Source of the DNA: Porticoccaceae bacterium UBA1989
GTDB taxonomy: Bacteria; Pseudomonadota; Gammaproteobacteria; Pseudomonadales; Porticoccaceae
DNA length: 7,674 nucleotides
Assembly (NCBI GenBank): GCA_002335945.1
Contig: DDDD01000046.1
Location: 1-7,674 of the forward strand
Direction: 5' to 3'
The notes under the pieces were generated by a model. It was not told where the DNA came from, ran no database searches, and was given only the letters and a program-made list of their open reading frames with translations. A program made the translations under genes and the position numbers. This document shows, piece by piece, positions 1 through 5,888 of the stretch. The first letter of the stretch is position 1; each line of letters opens with the position of its first letter.

Positions 1-748
1 TGATGTTTCTGGGTACGAAACGCTTCACATCGACTTTTGGACAGCCGATGCAGAATCCTTGAGATTTTTCCTGATTAACAGTGGCGATATCACCGGCGGT
101 GATGCGGTTGAGGTGGCTTATACTTTCGACACCAGCATGAAAGGGCAGTGGGTCAGCGTGGATATTCCTTTGACAGCGTTCGATGGGGTTGATTTAACGC
201 AAGTTGATCAGTTTAAAGTCGACGGTACTGGGACGATATTCTTTGATAATTGGTATTTTTGCAAAGAGTGCGCAACCGCGCCGAGTGCAGTCGCCAGTGC
301 GCCAACTGCCGAGGCTGGAAGCGTTTTGTCAATCTTCAGTGATAAGTTCGAAGATGTGGCAGGAACAAACGTGAATCCTAATTGGGGGCAGGCGACGTTG
401 GTTTCCGTTGAGACGATAGCTGGTGAGAGCGTTTTGAAATACGGCAATCTGAACTATCAGGGAACGATCCTGTCACCCGCACTCGATGTTTCTGGGTACA
501 CAAGTCTGCATATCGACTTTTGGACAGCTGATTCGGATGCACTACGGTTCTTCTTGATTAACAGTGGTGATATCACTGGCGGCGATGCGGTTGAGGTTGC
601 CTATACCTTTGATACGTCTATGAAAAGACAGTGGGTGAGCGTGGATATTCCTTTGACAACGTTCGATGGGGTTGATTTGACGCAGGTAGATCAGTTTAAA
701 GTGGATGGCAGCGGTACGATCTATTTTGATAACTGGTATTTTGAATAA
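1..748 (+). CDS. C-terminal part of secreted protein with tandem carbohydrate-binding-like modules (5' truncated)
   Basis: The reading frame is open from base 2 to the TAA at 746-748, giving 248 visible residues, so the gene starts upstream of the window. The TTG at 59 lies inside a module and is not a credible start. Two modules are visible: the end of one (residues 1-86) and a complete one (about 108-247). Each ends in the pattern VDIPL-x-xFDGVDL-x-QVDQFKVDG-x-GTI-x-FDNWYF. Between them is an Ala/Pro-rich linker with a Cys-x-x-Cys (residues 87 and 90). The alternating hydrophobic pattern and the closing FDNWYF suggest a galactose-binding-like beta-sandwich. From memory, similar modules end secreted marine glycan-active enzymes such as GH16-type glucanases, so binding of a polysaccharide is inferred. 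No catalytic domain is visible, and the enzyme class is unknown. The gene converges on the halogenase operon and is followed 12 bp later by a terminator. Confidence 0.8.
   Translation, partial: DVSGYETLHIDFWTADAESLRFFLINSGDITGGDAVEVAYTFDTSMKGQWVSVDIPLTAFDGVDLTQVDQFKVDGTGTIFFDNWYFCKECATAPSAVASAPTAEAGSVLSIFSDKFEDVAGTNVNPNWGQATLVSVETIAGESVLKYGNLNYQGTILSPALDVSGYTSLHIDFWTADSDALRFFLINSGDITGGDAVEVAYTFDTSMKRQWVSVDIPLTTFDGVDLTQVDQFKVDGSGTIYFDNWYFE
2..259 (+). repeat. Module repeat copy 1 (partial at window edge)
   Basis: This is the last 86 residues of the first visible module, from DVSGYETLHIDFW to FDNWYF. It aligns without gaps to copy 2 at an offset of 483 bp, with 9 amino-acid differences in 86 (about 90% identity). 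Many codons differ silently between the copies, for example in the GDITGGDAVEVAYTF stretch. Confidence 0.9.
485..742 (+). repeat. Module repeat copy 2
   Basis: This is the section of the second module equivalent to copy 1. The complete second module begins earlier, near base 323 (VLSIFSDKFED). The unit recurs every 161 residues, including the linker. Its boundaries suggest that further copies or a catalytic domain lie upstream, outside the window. Confidence 0.9.
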
Positions 749-760
749 GGTCTCGGGAAT

Positions 761-789
761 AAAAAAAACGGCTTCGGCCGTTTTTTTTT
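761..789. terminator. Bidirectional intrinsic terminator between convergent genes
   Basis: Eight A, then the stem CGGC, loop TTCG, stem GCCG, then nine T. The A and T tracts can extend the stem. The plus strand has the very stable C(UUCG)G tetraloop and a U-tract 12 bp after the stop of the repeat protein. Read on the minus strand, the same element gives the stem followed by eight U, so it can also end the halogenase operon, whose last stop is at 918. Confidence 0.93.
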
Positions 790-917
790 GTTCGCTGGTT
801 GGCCAGCGCAGAGACAATCAACCCTGCGCCAATGAGCTTGAACTCGAGGGTTGATTGATCCGGGGCGGTTGGGCCGGATATTAGCTAGGATGTTCTTGGT
901 TCAGAAGGTCTTTGGTT
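790..917. other. Convergent intergenic spacer with three consecutive inverted repeats
   Basis: No convincing gene is seen here. Three inverted repeats lie almost end to end: CGCTGG-TTGG-CCAGCG at 793-808; CAATCAACCCT with its exact complement at 815-825 and 847-857; and ATCCGG with CCGGAT at 858-863 and 874-879. None is followed by a U-tract, so they are not ordinary terminators. They would form the 3' untranslated end of the operon transcript if it runs to the terminator at 761-789. Confidence 0.75.
815..857. repeat. Perfect 11-bp inverted repeat with 21-nt loop
   Basis: The arm CAATCAACCCT at 815-825 is exactly complementary to AGGGTTGATTG at 847-857. The 21-base loop itself contains GAG-CTTGAA-CTC. 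The element is not part of a coding region on either strand that can be supported. Function is unknown: a transcript-end structure, a REP-like element or the remnant of a small mobile repeat are all possible. Confidence 0.8.
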
Positions 918-2390
918 TCAGCGACTTGAACAGTATTGACGCAAAAATGTCTCGTGAGCGGGAAGGCTAGAAACAATTTGATCAACTCGCTGTTGATGAT
1001 GACGGAGAAAGTTGGCCAACTCCGTATCATCCATCATGTCGACGATCGGGTGATACGCCGCGGGCATGATTCCTTGGCCGAGCATAACCTGGCTCCAGCT
1101 GTTCTCGCCAAAGACATCGGCAACATTTTGAAAAATATTACCGGTTTGTCTAAACAAATTAATTTTTTGCTTGAGGGTTTCAGGTATGGCCATACTCGAA
1201 ACGTGCTGCCAGAACCGACTGTCGTCTCTTTCCGTTGCATGGTAGTGCAGGATGATAAAGTCTCTTACAAGCTCGAACTCCTCGCGCATTTGTCGGTTAA
1301 ATTCATCTCGCTCTGATTCCTGGTTGCCGTCATGCGGAAACAATTGCATTAGTCGAATGATCGCCCGTTGGATGAGATGTATGCTGGTCGATTCTAGCGG
1401 CTCTAAGAAACCTGCTGAGAGCCCGATGGCAACACAGTTTTTTCGCCAGTGTTGGCACCTTTGTCCTGTTTTAAACCGAATGAGCCGCGGCTCAATTAGG
1501 GTTTCTCCAGACAGGTTGCTCATCAGCGTTGCCTGGGCTTCGTCATCGCTGACATGCTCGCTGCTAAAAACGAGCCCATTGCCAACTCTTTCTTGCAACG
1601 GAATTCGCCATTGCCACCCGAATCCGTGGGCGATTGATCGGGTATAGGGTATCGGCGTTTCAGTGGCTGCTGTTTGTACGGCGATGGCTCGATCGCATGG
1701 GAGCCAGTGCTGCCAAGTCTCAAATTCTGTTTTAAGGGTTTTCTCGATCAGTAAACCAGCAAACCCTGTGCAGTCGACAAAAAAATCGCCTTCGATAACC
1801 TGACCAGATTCAAGCACGATGTCTTTGATCGCGCCATCCTCGCGCTGGCCTACCTCTTGCACAATCCCCTCAATCCGGGTGACACCTTCGCGTTCAGCAA
1901 GATGCCGTAAAAAAGTTGCATAGCGACCGGCATCGATATGATAGGCGTAGTGCAACGGCGCTTCTTTCAAGAAGCCAAATTTGTTTTCCTTGGCAGCCTT
2001 AAGTTCGGGCGTGTAGTCGCCGTAATCTTCGCTCACGCCCAATTGCTTGCCCTTAAGCCAAAAGTGCTGGAAGCCCGCAGCCCAACAACCTTGGCCAGTG
2101 AAGCCAAATGAATGAATGTATTGATGTCCGATCTTCCGCCAATTTTCGAAAGAAATACCCAGTTTGATGGTGCCTTGAACTTTAGATAAAAAATCGGCCT
2201 CATCGATCTTCAAAAGTCGATGAAGCGTTAAAAACGTGGGCACAGTTGCTTCACCAACGCCGATGGTACCAATTTGTTCGGACTCAACGAGTGTGATGTT
2301 CAGTCGATTGCCAATAAGTTTGGACAATGCTGCAGCGCACATCCAGCCAGCTGTGCCGCCGCCGACGATGATTACATTCTGTTTTTTCAT
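918..2390 (-). CDS. Flavin-dependent tryptophan halogenase family protein (canonical motifs, 490 aa)
   Basis: A predicted FAD-dependent halogenase of the PrnA/RebH superfamily (Trp_halogenase). These enzymes use reduced FAD, oxygen and halide to make hypohalous acid, which reacts through a lysine with an electron-rich substrate. Visible motifs: an N-terminal Rossmann GGGTAG (residues 10-15); GVGEATVP (44-51); the presumed catalytic Lys76 in GTIKLGISFENW; the signature WQWRIP (259-264), which matches W-x-W-x-I-P; and GFLEPLES (327-334), with Glu333 equivalent to the PrnA catalytic Glu. There is no signal peptide, so it should be cytoplasmic. At 490 aa it is slightly shorter than PrnA (about 538). 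The ATG has an AAGAAG ribosome binding site close upstream and follows the cupin gene by 26 bp, as the last gene of the operon. The natural substrate is unknown: no tryptophan, NRPS or pyrrolnitrin-type genes are nearby, so 'tryptophan halogenase' names the family only. Confidence 0.93.
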   Translation of the reverse strand: MKKQNVIIVGGGTAGWMCAAALSKLIGNRLNITLVESEQIGTIGVGEATVPTFLTLHRLLKIDEADFLSKVQGTIKLGISFENWRKIGHQYIHSFGFTGQGCWAAGFQHFWLKGKQLGVSEDYGDYTPELKAAKENKFGFLKEAPLHYAYHIDAGRYATFLRHLAEREGVTRIEGIVQEVGQREDGAIKDIVLESGQVIEGDFFVDCTGFAGLLIEKTLKTEFETWQHWLPCDRAIAVQTAATETPIPYTRSIAHGFGWQWRIPLQERVGNGLVFSSEHVSDDEAQATLMSNLSGETLIEPRLIRFKTGQRCQHWRKNCVAIGLSAGFLEPLESTSIHLIQRAIIRLMQLFPHDGNQESERDEFNRQMREEFELVRDFIILHYHATERDDSRFWQHVSSMAIPETLKQKINLFRQTGNIFQNVADVFGENSWSQVMLGQGIMPAAYHPIVDMMDDTELANFLRHHQQRVDQIVSSLPAHETFLRQYCSSR

Positions 2391-2416
2391 AAGGCTTCTT
2401 TTGCTTGCCGATAGGG

Positions 2417-3403
2417 TTATTTTAAATGCTCTCGTAAGGTTTTGCGGAGCGCGGTGGCCGTGGTTTCGGTTAAAGGTTTTAAAACACCTTGGCTGTTATC
2501 AGGAATATGTGAGTATGGGGCGTCATCTTCATTAAAAACGTAATACTCGATTAAATTACGCCATGCAGCTCTTTGGTGCTGAGGAAGGTCTCTAAAACCA
2601 AGTAATGCATGCTGCAGCGCGCTGAGTGGAGATCCGTGAAAGGCCGGACTATCCCGCCACCAATAGTTGACTAAGACATTAAGCGCGGCTGTTGCCTCGA
2701 CCTGATGCCACCACATTGACGGTATTACGATGGCATCGCCAGGTTGTAATGTTGTGGTGAATGCGGCCTCTTCTGCAAGTTTAAACCGGGGGAATCGCTC
2801 GTAATCAGGCGCTAGGCTGTCAACAAGACTAATTGGCTGTCCCGCAGGGGTGAAATCCAAGGGGCCGATGTAAAGGTTTTCAAGCTGTTCTGGTGGGTAG
2901 AGGGTGACGCGCCGCTCACCCTGAATATTGCAGGCGAGATTTGCCGGAAAATCAAAGTGCGGGGCTATGCGGGTTTGATTGCCAATCCATATGCTCTTGA
3001 GTTCGTCTCGGTGAATCGACAGATCATTGCTTTTGTCAAAACCCGGAAACCAGCGTTCCAGGTTGATGGAGCCTGCATACCAAGTGTCCCCACTCACCGT
3101 AGTTTGTTCAAGTTTTGACCGGAAGGTGTCGAAATTGATTCGCTCGTAGCTGAAATTAAAGGCGGTCAGGTCCTCGTTATAAAAAATTCTTCCTTTTTGG
3201 GCCTGATCGAGCTTCATTGCGGTAAAGGCTAGGCCTGAATCAAAATCAGATAGATAGCCGAAAAAGGCGGCGTCAGACTCTAAACCTGCTTGGACTGCAG
3301 GCCAAGTTTCAACGAGCCCTTTAATGACCACGGGCGTTTGCGAATCTAAAGCGATGGATCCGAAGGCCGTTTTGTCGATTTGCGGTATCTGCCTGACGTC
3401 CAT
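2417..3403 (-). CDS. Cupin-like JmjC/FIH-type protein (Cupin_8), putative Fe(II)/2-oxoglutarate oxygenase
   Basis: A 328-aa protein of the Cupin_8 group, related to factor-inhibiting HIF. The core reads IWIGNQTRIAPHFD (residues 138-151), then NIQGERRVTLYPPEQ (159-173), then PGDAIVIPSMWWHQVEA (221-237). His149, Asp151 and His233 fit the iron-binding HxD...H triad. The position that in FIH holds the 2-oxoglutarate-binding lysine (in GYKRCILFPP) appears to be Arg164, so co-substrate binding could differ. The segment NLYIGPLDFTPAGQP (176-190) is typical of the version of this family found beside SapC and halogenase genes. The substrate is unknown; FIH-like homologues hydroxylate protein side chains, but others act on small molecules. 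Its ATG directly follows the sapC stop (TAAATG) and lacks a clear ribosome binding site, so translation is probably coupled to sapC through the hairpin at this junction. No signal peptide is seen. Confidence 0.9.
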   Translation of the reverse strand: MDVRQIPQIDKTAFGSIALDSQTPVVIKGLVETWPAVQAGLESDAAFFGYLSDFDSGLAFTAMKLDQAQKGRIFYNEDLTAFNFSYERINFDTFRSKLEQTTVSGDTWYAGSINLERWFPGFDKSNDLSIHRDELKSIWIGNQTRIAPHFDFPANLACNIQGERRVTLYPPEQLENLYIGPLDFTPAGQPISLVDSLAPDYERFPRFKLAEEAAFTTTLQPGDAIVIPSMWWHQVEATAALNVLVNYWWRDSPAFHGSPLSALQHALLGFRDLPQHQRAAWRNLIEYYVFNEDDAPYSHIPDNSQGVLKPLTETTATALRKTLREHLK

Positions 3404-3429
3404 TTAACGAGGTGCTGCCATCTCGTTAA
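3401..3429 (-). promoter_or_regulatory. Hairpin at the sapC-cupin junction ending in the sapC stop codon
   Basis: On the coding strand the order is TTAACGAG, a 10-base loop, CTCGTTAA, then ATG. The stem is a perfect 8 bp (3404-3411 with 3422-3429). Its last three bases are the sapC TAA, and the next base begins the cupin ATG (3401-3403). A folded stem would sit inside the ribosome landing zone of the cupin gene. A ribosome finishing sapC would melt it, which fits termination-reinitiation coupling. The regulatory role is inferred. Confidence 0.6.
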
Positions 3430-4144
3430 TTTGCCTGTTCTTGGCCTCAATAATGGTTCGCAGTCTAGACATAGAAGCGATTGCCATATATGCGGGTTGA
3501 AGAAAGCCATTTTGGTTTAGTTGCTCGAGCACTTTGCCGCTAAGTTTAAAAAGTTGTTCTTCGGCGATCCCGTAAAACTGATTAAGATTGCAGTCTGTGC
3601 CATCGTCAAGGGTGAACGATATCGTTATGGGTTCCAGCAGATCGTGTTCCAATAGGGCGGTCATAAATTCTTTGCTATGGCTTAAGCCAAAATGAATCTG
3701 ATTGAGAAGCGCTGCCGCATCTTTCAAAAATGGGGTTTGCGCACCGGCTTCGTCAAACAATACTTGCCCCGCCTCGGCGTTCACTTTTGGGTGCGCCGTA
3801 TCGATAAGAATAACAAGATCCGTAGAAGCTCGGTCGTCCTCTGGCGATGATATTAAAAATGGGTGTCTTCTAACTGTGGCGGGAATATAGGGTGCATTCC
3901 AGGTGCTATTATCTAAAAACAAATTTTCATCAGGCCGCGTGCCTAGCAGCGCGACAGGGAAAAACGCGCCAGTATTTGAGTCCTTGCTGAATAAAATAGG
4001 ATAACAAGCTTGAATGTCACGAAACTCTATAGGGTAGGTGATCGCATAACCAATGCCATCCCCAAGTTGGTGCCCGTAATCGGTTACGACTCTTAAAGGC
4101 ATGTGGTCTGTTGCGTTGAGCGTTTGAATGCTTGAATTCGCCAT
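3404..4144 (-). CDS. SapC family protein
   Basis: A 246-aa protein of the SapC family (PF07277). Recognisable blocks are CYPILFSK (residues 47-54), ALLGTRPDENLFL (65-77), Trp82 and YIPATVRRHPF (86-96), followed by a conserved C-terminal part rich in helices. The family is named after a Campylobacter fetus gene linked to surface-layer export, but no S-layer or type I secretion gene is visible here and the molecular role in TBDT-linked clusters is unknown. No signal peptide or membrane segment is evident, so it is probably cytoplasmic. I chose the ATG at 4144 over the in-frame TTG at 4156 (which would give 250 aa), because a GGA lies 7 nt before the ATG while nothing resembling a ribosome binding site precedes the TTG. 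It follows the 520-aa halogenase by 22 bp and abuts the cupin gene, so all are surely one operon. Confidence 0.92.
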   Translation of the reverse strand: MANSSIQTLNATDHMPLRVVTDYGHQLGDGIGYAITYPIEFRDIQACYPILFSKDSNTGAFFPVALLGTRPDENLFLDNSTWNAPYIPATVRRHPFLISSPEDDRASTDLVILIDTAHPKVNAEAGQVLFDEAGAQTPFLKDAAALLNQIHFGLSHSKEFMTALLEHDLLEPITISFTLDDGTDCNLNQFYGIAEEQLFKLSGKVLEQLNQNGFLQPAYMAIASMSRLRTIIEAKNRQINEMAAPR

Positions 4145-4150
4145 CAATAT

Positions 4151-4156
4151 ATCCAA
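4151..4156 (-). promoter_or_regulatory. Ribosome binding site deciding the sapC start
   Basis: The coding-strand TTGGAT supplies a GGA core 7 nt before the ATG ending at 4144. The TTG of the same hexamer is the alternative start codon, so the two choices exclude each other. The site favours the ATG start and the 246-aa protein. Confidence 0.6.
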
Positions 4157-4166
4157 TTTGTATTTG

Positions 4167-5729
4167 TTAAAATTTCGGCAACCCTTGCTTCACAATCGCT
4201 GCGATCAAATCGCGATGATCAGGCAAAGCGCGATATAGTTTTGTCGTATATTCCTGGCGCTTACTAAGCGTTGCTTCGGCAGAGGCTTTATTGTCCTGCC
4301 GATAATGATCATTCTGCATTGTTTTGAACTGCATTCCATAAAGAATGTATTGATAGCTAGCGGTCGGAAACAGCTCATCGACATGCGCTTGGTCGCGGTG
4401 CCAAGGTGTTTGGTATTGCCAGATCGATAGGAGTTCTAATAAATCGTCCGGGACGGTGCTAGATGCGCGTTGATCTACCCAATATCGGTGATTCGTTCTC
4501 TCGCTGAGCAGGTAATGCAGCTTCAGGAAATTGATAATCGAGCGCCAGCGATACAGAAATTTTTTATTAAACCGCCTTGCGATGGGATCCATCGCAGCCC
4601 TTGTGGGCGGCATCTGCTCCGCGATCATAGCGGCAGAAAGTTCTACCATGACCAACGCGGAGGCTTCCAGAGGTTCTATGAAGCCCGCAGCCATGCCAAT
4701 CGCGACACAGTTCCTGTGCCAAAAGACGGTGCGATGACCGGGGTCAAATTTGATTAATCGAGGTTCTATTTGCTCAGAGTAAGCGGGTGTAAGGTTATGC
4801 TTGGCATATTGATCAAGTCGATCAATCGCTTGATCATCATGACAATACTCGCTTGCATAAACATGCCCGATGCCGCGCCGCTCAGGGAGCCCGATATCCC
4901 ATATCCAGCCGACGTCTTGTGCGGTTGAGAGTGTTGCCGATTCCAAAGGTAAGTTAGCTTCTGAGGTGTCAATGCGCGCGGCCACTGCACGATCATTGAA
5001 CAGAATATGTTTCTTTGATTCGAAAGGGATTTGATAATGCTGGCCAATCAAAAGTGCTCGACTGCCGGTGCAATCGATGAACAGATCGCCTTTAATTTGA
5101 TCGGCTCGGTCCGTAATAACCGCATCGATATCGCCATTATCTTTCGAGACAACCGAAACTAAATTTGCAACTTTATGGGTAACCTTGAGCTTATTGATGC
5201 AGTGACTTTGCAAAAAGGCCGCGAACTTGCCGGCATCGAGATGGTAGCCGTAATTAAGAACGCCAGCATATTCCGGCGTAGAGATTTGCTTCGGTGCTAG
5301 CTGGGCCTTTAGCGTCGTTGCCTGCGAGGATGAGAATTCATCAAAGTTAAGGTCTGAGGAAGGCGCCCAATATTCTGACAAATTGATGCGCTCGTATCCT
5401 TCAGGCGGTGAAAAAGGATGGGTGTATTGATCACCGTCATCCGTCCGCCAGTTTTGAAACCAGGTGCCTTGCTTGAAACTTGCGGTACACTCTCGGAAAA
5501 AATCTGTTTCCGATACGCCGATTTTCTGCAGTGTGCTACGCATTGATGGCCAAGTTCCCTCACCGACCCCGATGGTCGGAATGTCAGGGGACTCAAGTAG
5601 CGTAACGGATAGTGGTGATATCGGGTTAGGTTCTTTAGCCTGTCTAGCGGCTGCAATAACTGCTGCAGTCAGCCATCCAGCGGTGCCACCGCCAACGACA
5701 ACAACACGATTGATGGGCTGCTCTGACAT
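4167..5729 (-). CDS. Flavin-dependent tryptophan halogenase family protein (divergent motifs, 520 aa)
   Basis: First gene of the operon and a clear but divergent paralog of the 490-aa protein. FAD-binding blocks are GGGTAGW (residues 13-19) and IGVGEGTWP (53-61). The expected catalytic Lys86 lies in SFKQGTWFQNW, and the Glu355 equivalent in GFIEPLEAS (349-357). The signature W-x-W-x-I-P reads WIWDIG (275-280), with the proline replaced by glycine, and the residue after the catalytic Glu is Ala instead of the Ser seen in PrnA and in the 490-aa paralog. An insert-like stretch (about 104-155, YTHPFSPPEGYERINL onward) makes it longer and may shape the substrate pocket. From memory, WDIG and GEGTWP are common in the TBDT-linked subgroup, so this is a subfamily trait and not decay. 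No signal peptide. The AAAGGA ribosome binding site stands 13 nt before the ATG, which is long, and lies in the loop of an inverted repeat. Substrate and halogenating activity are unproven. Confidence 0.92.
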   Translation of the reverse strand: MSEQPINRVVVVGGGTAGWLTAAVIAAARQAKEPNPISPLSVTLLESPDIPTIGVGEGTWPSMRSTLQKIGVSETDFFRECTASFKQGTWFQNWRTDDGDQYTHPFSPPEGYERINLSEYWAPSSDLNFDEFSSSQATTLKAQLAPKQISTPEYAGVLNYGYHLDAGKFAAFLQSHCINKLKVTHKVANLVSVVSKDNGDIDAVITDRADQIKGDLFIDCTGSRALLIGQHYQIPFESKKHILFNDRAVAARIDTSEANLPLESATLSTAQDVGWIWDIGLPERRGIGHVYASEYCHDDQAIDRLDQYAKHNLTPAYSEQIEPRLIKFDPGHRTVFWHRNCVAIGMAAGFIEPLEASALVMVELSAAMIAEQMPPTRAAMDPIARRFNKKFLYRWRSIINFLKLHYLLSERTNHRYWVDQRASSTVPDDLLELLSIWQYQTPWHRDQAHVDELFPTASYQYILYGMQFKTMQNDHYRQDNKASAEATLSKRQEYTTKLYRALPDHRDLIAAIVKQGLPKF

Positions 5730-5839
5730 AGTTTAACAACATTCCTTTAATATTTGTTGTACGGCTTCCGGTCGCTAAGTGCGCTACTAAAAGGTGAAAA
5801 AGTGCACCAGGAGACATCTAGTCTATTTGAGCGGCAGGT
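5730..5839 (-). other. Leader/promoter region of the halogenase-sapC-cupin operon
   Basis: This is the only non-coding stretch ahead of the operon after the TBDT terminator, so the operon promoter most likely lies here. I could not assign clear -35 and -10 boxes. AT-rich segments at 5748-5755 and 5788-5803 are possible parts. A weak GGTG-N8-CACC dyad lies at 5792-5807. No recognisable riboswitch or LacI-type operator was seen. Confidence 0.4.
5736..5760 (-). promoter_or_regulatory. Inverted repeat framing the ribosome binding site of the operon's first gene
   Basis: On the coding strand ACAACA (5755-5760) and TGTTGT (5736-5741) are perfect 6-bp complements separated by 13 nt. The AAAGGA Shine-Dalgarno (5743-5748) lies in this loop. 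The stem is AT-rich and weak, so it could be a protein-binding operator or a mild RNA switch on translation; chance is also possible. Confidence 0.4.
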
Positions 5840-5870
5840 AAAAAAAAGCCGCTGTTCAGCGGCTTTTTTT
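5840..5870 (-). terminator. Intrinsic terminator after the TonB-dependent receptor gene
   Basis: On the minus strand seven or more A precede AGCCGCT, a four-base loop, AGCGGCT and a run of T. The 7-bp GC-rich stem can be lengthened by A-T pairing of the flanks. It begins 18 bp after the TBDT stop codon. The element is nearly symmetrical, so it could also work on the plus strand. It separates TBDT transcription from the operon. Confidence 0.9.
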
Positions 5871-5888
5871 CCTTGAACCCCAAGCATT

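Noticed and set aside
59..748. TTG at 59 as the true start of a 229-aa protein
   Set aside because: The frame is open upstream to base 2, and residues before the TTG (DVSGYETLHIDFW...) match the second module, so the gene is truncated by the window edge.
542..817. 91-residue minus-strand frame across the repeat protein end and the bidirectional terminator
   Set aside because: It is antisense to the conserved module and runs through the terminator hairpin, so it is not a credible gene.
936..1647. Plus-strand open frames of 126 and 131 residues within the 490-aa halogenase gene
   Set aside because: They are antisense to a clear family member, overlap each other, and have no recognisable domain or ribosome binding site.
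4145..4156. TTG at 4156 as the start of the SapC protein
   Set aside because: No ribosome binding site precedes it, whereas the ATG at 4144 has a GGA 7 nt upstream. The extra residues MDIL match no family feature I know.
4470..4757. Plus-strand open frames within the 520-aa halogenase gene
   Set aside because: They are antisense shadows of well-conserved coding sequence, with no protein features of their own.
918..5729. Halogenated antibiotic (pyrrolnitrin- or rebeccamycin-like) biosynthesis cluster
   Set aside because: There are no synthase, amino-acid oxidase, transporter or resistance genes, and the SapC/cupin/TBDT context points to an uptake locus instead.
5812..5824. AGAC-N5-GTCT dyad as a regulator operator
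   Set aside because: The arms are only 4 bp and such dyads occur often by chance; no family consensus fits.
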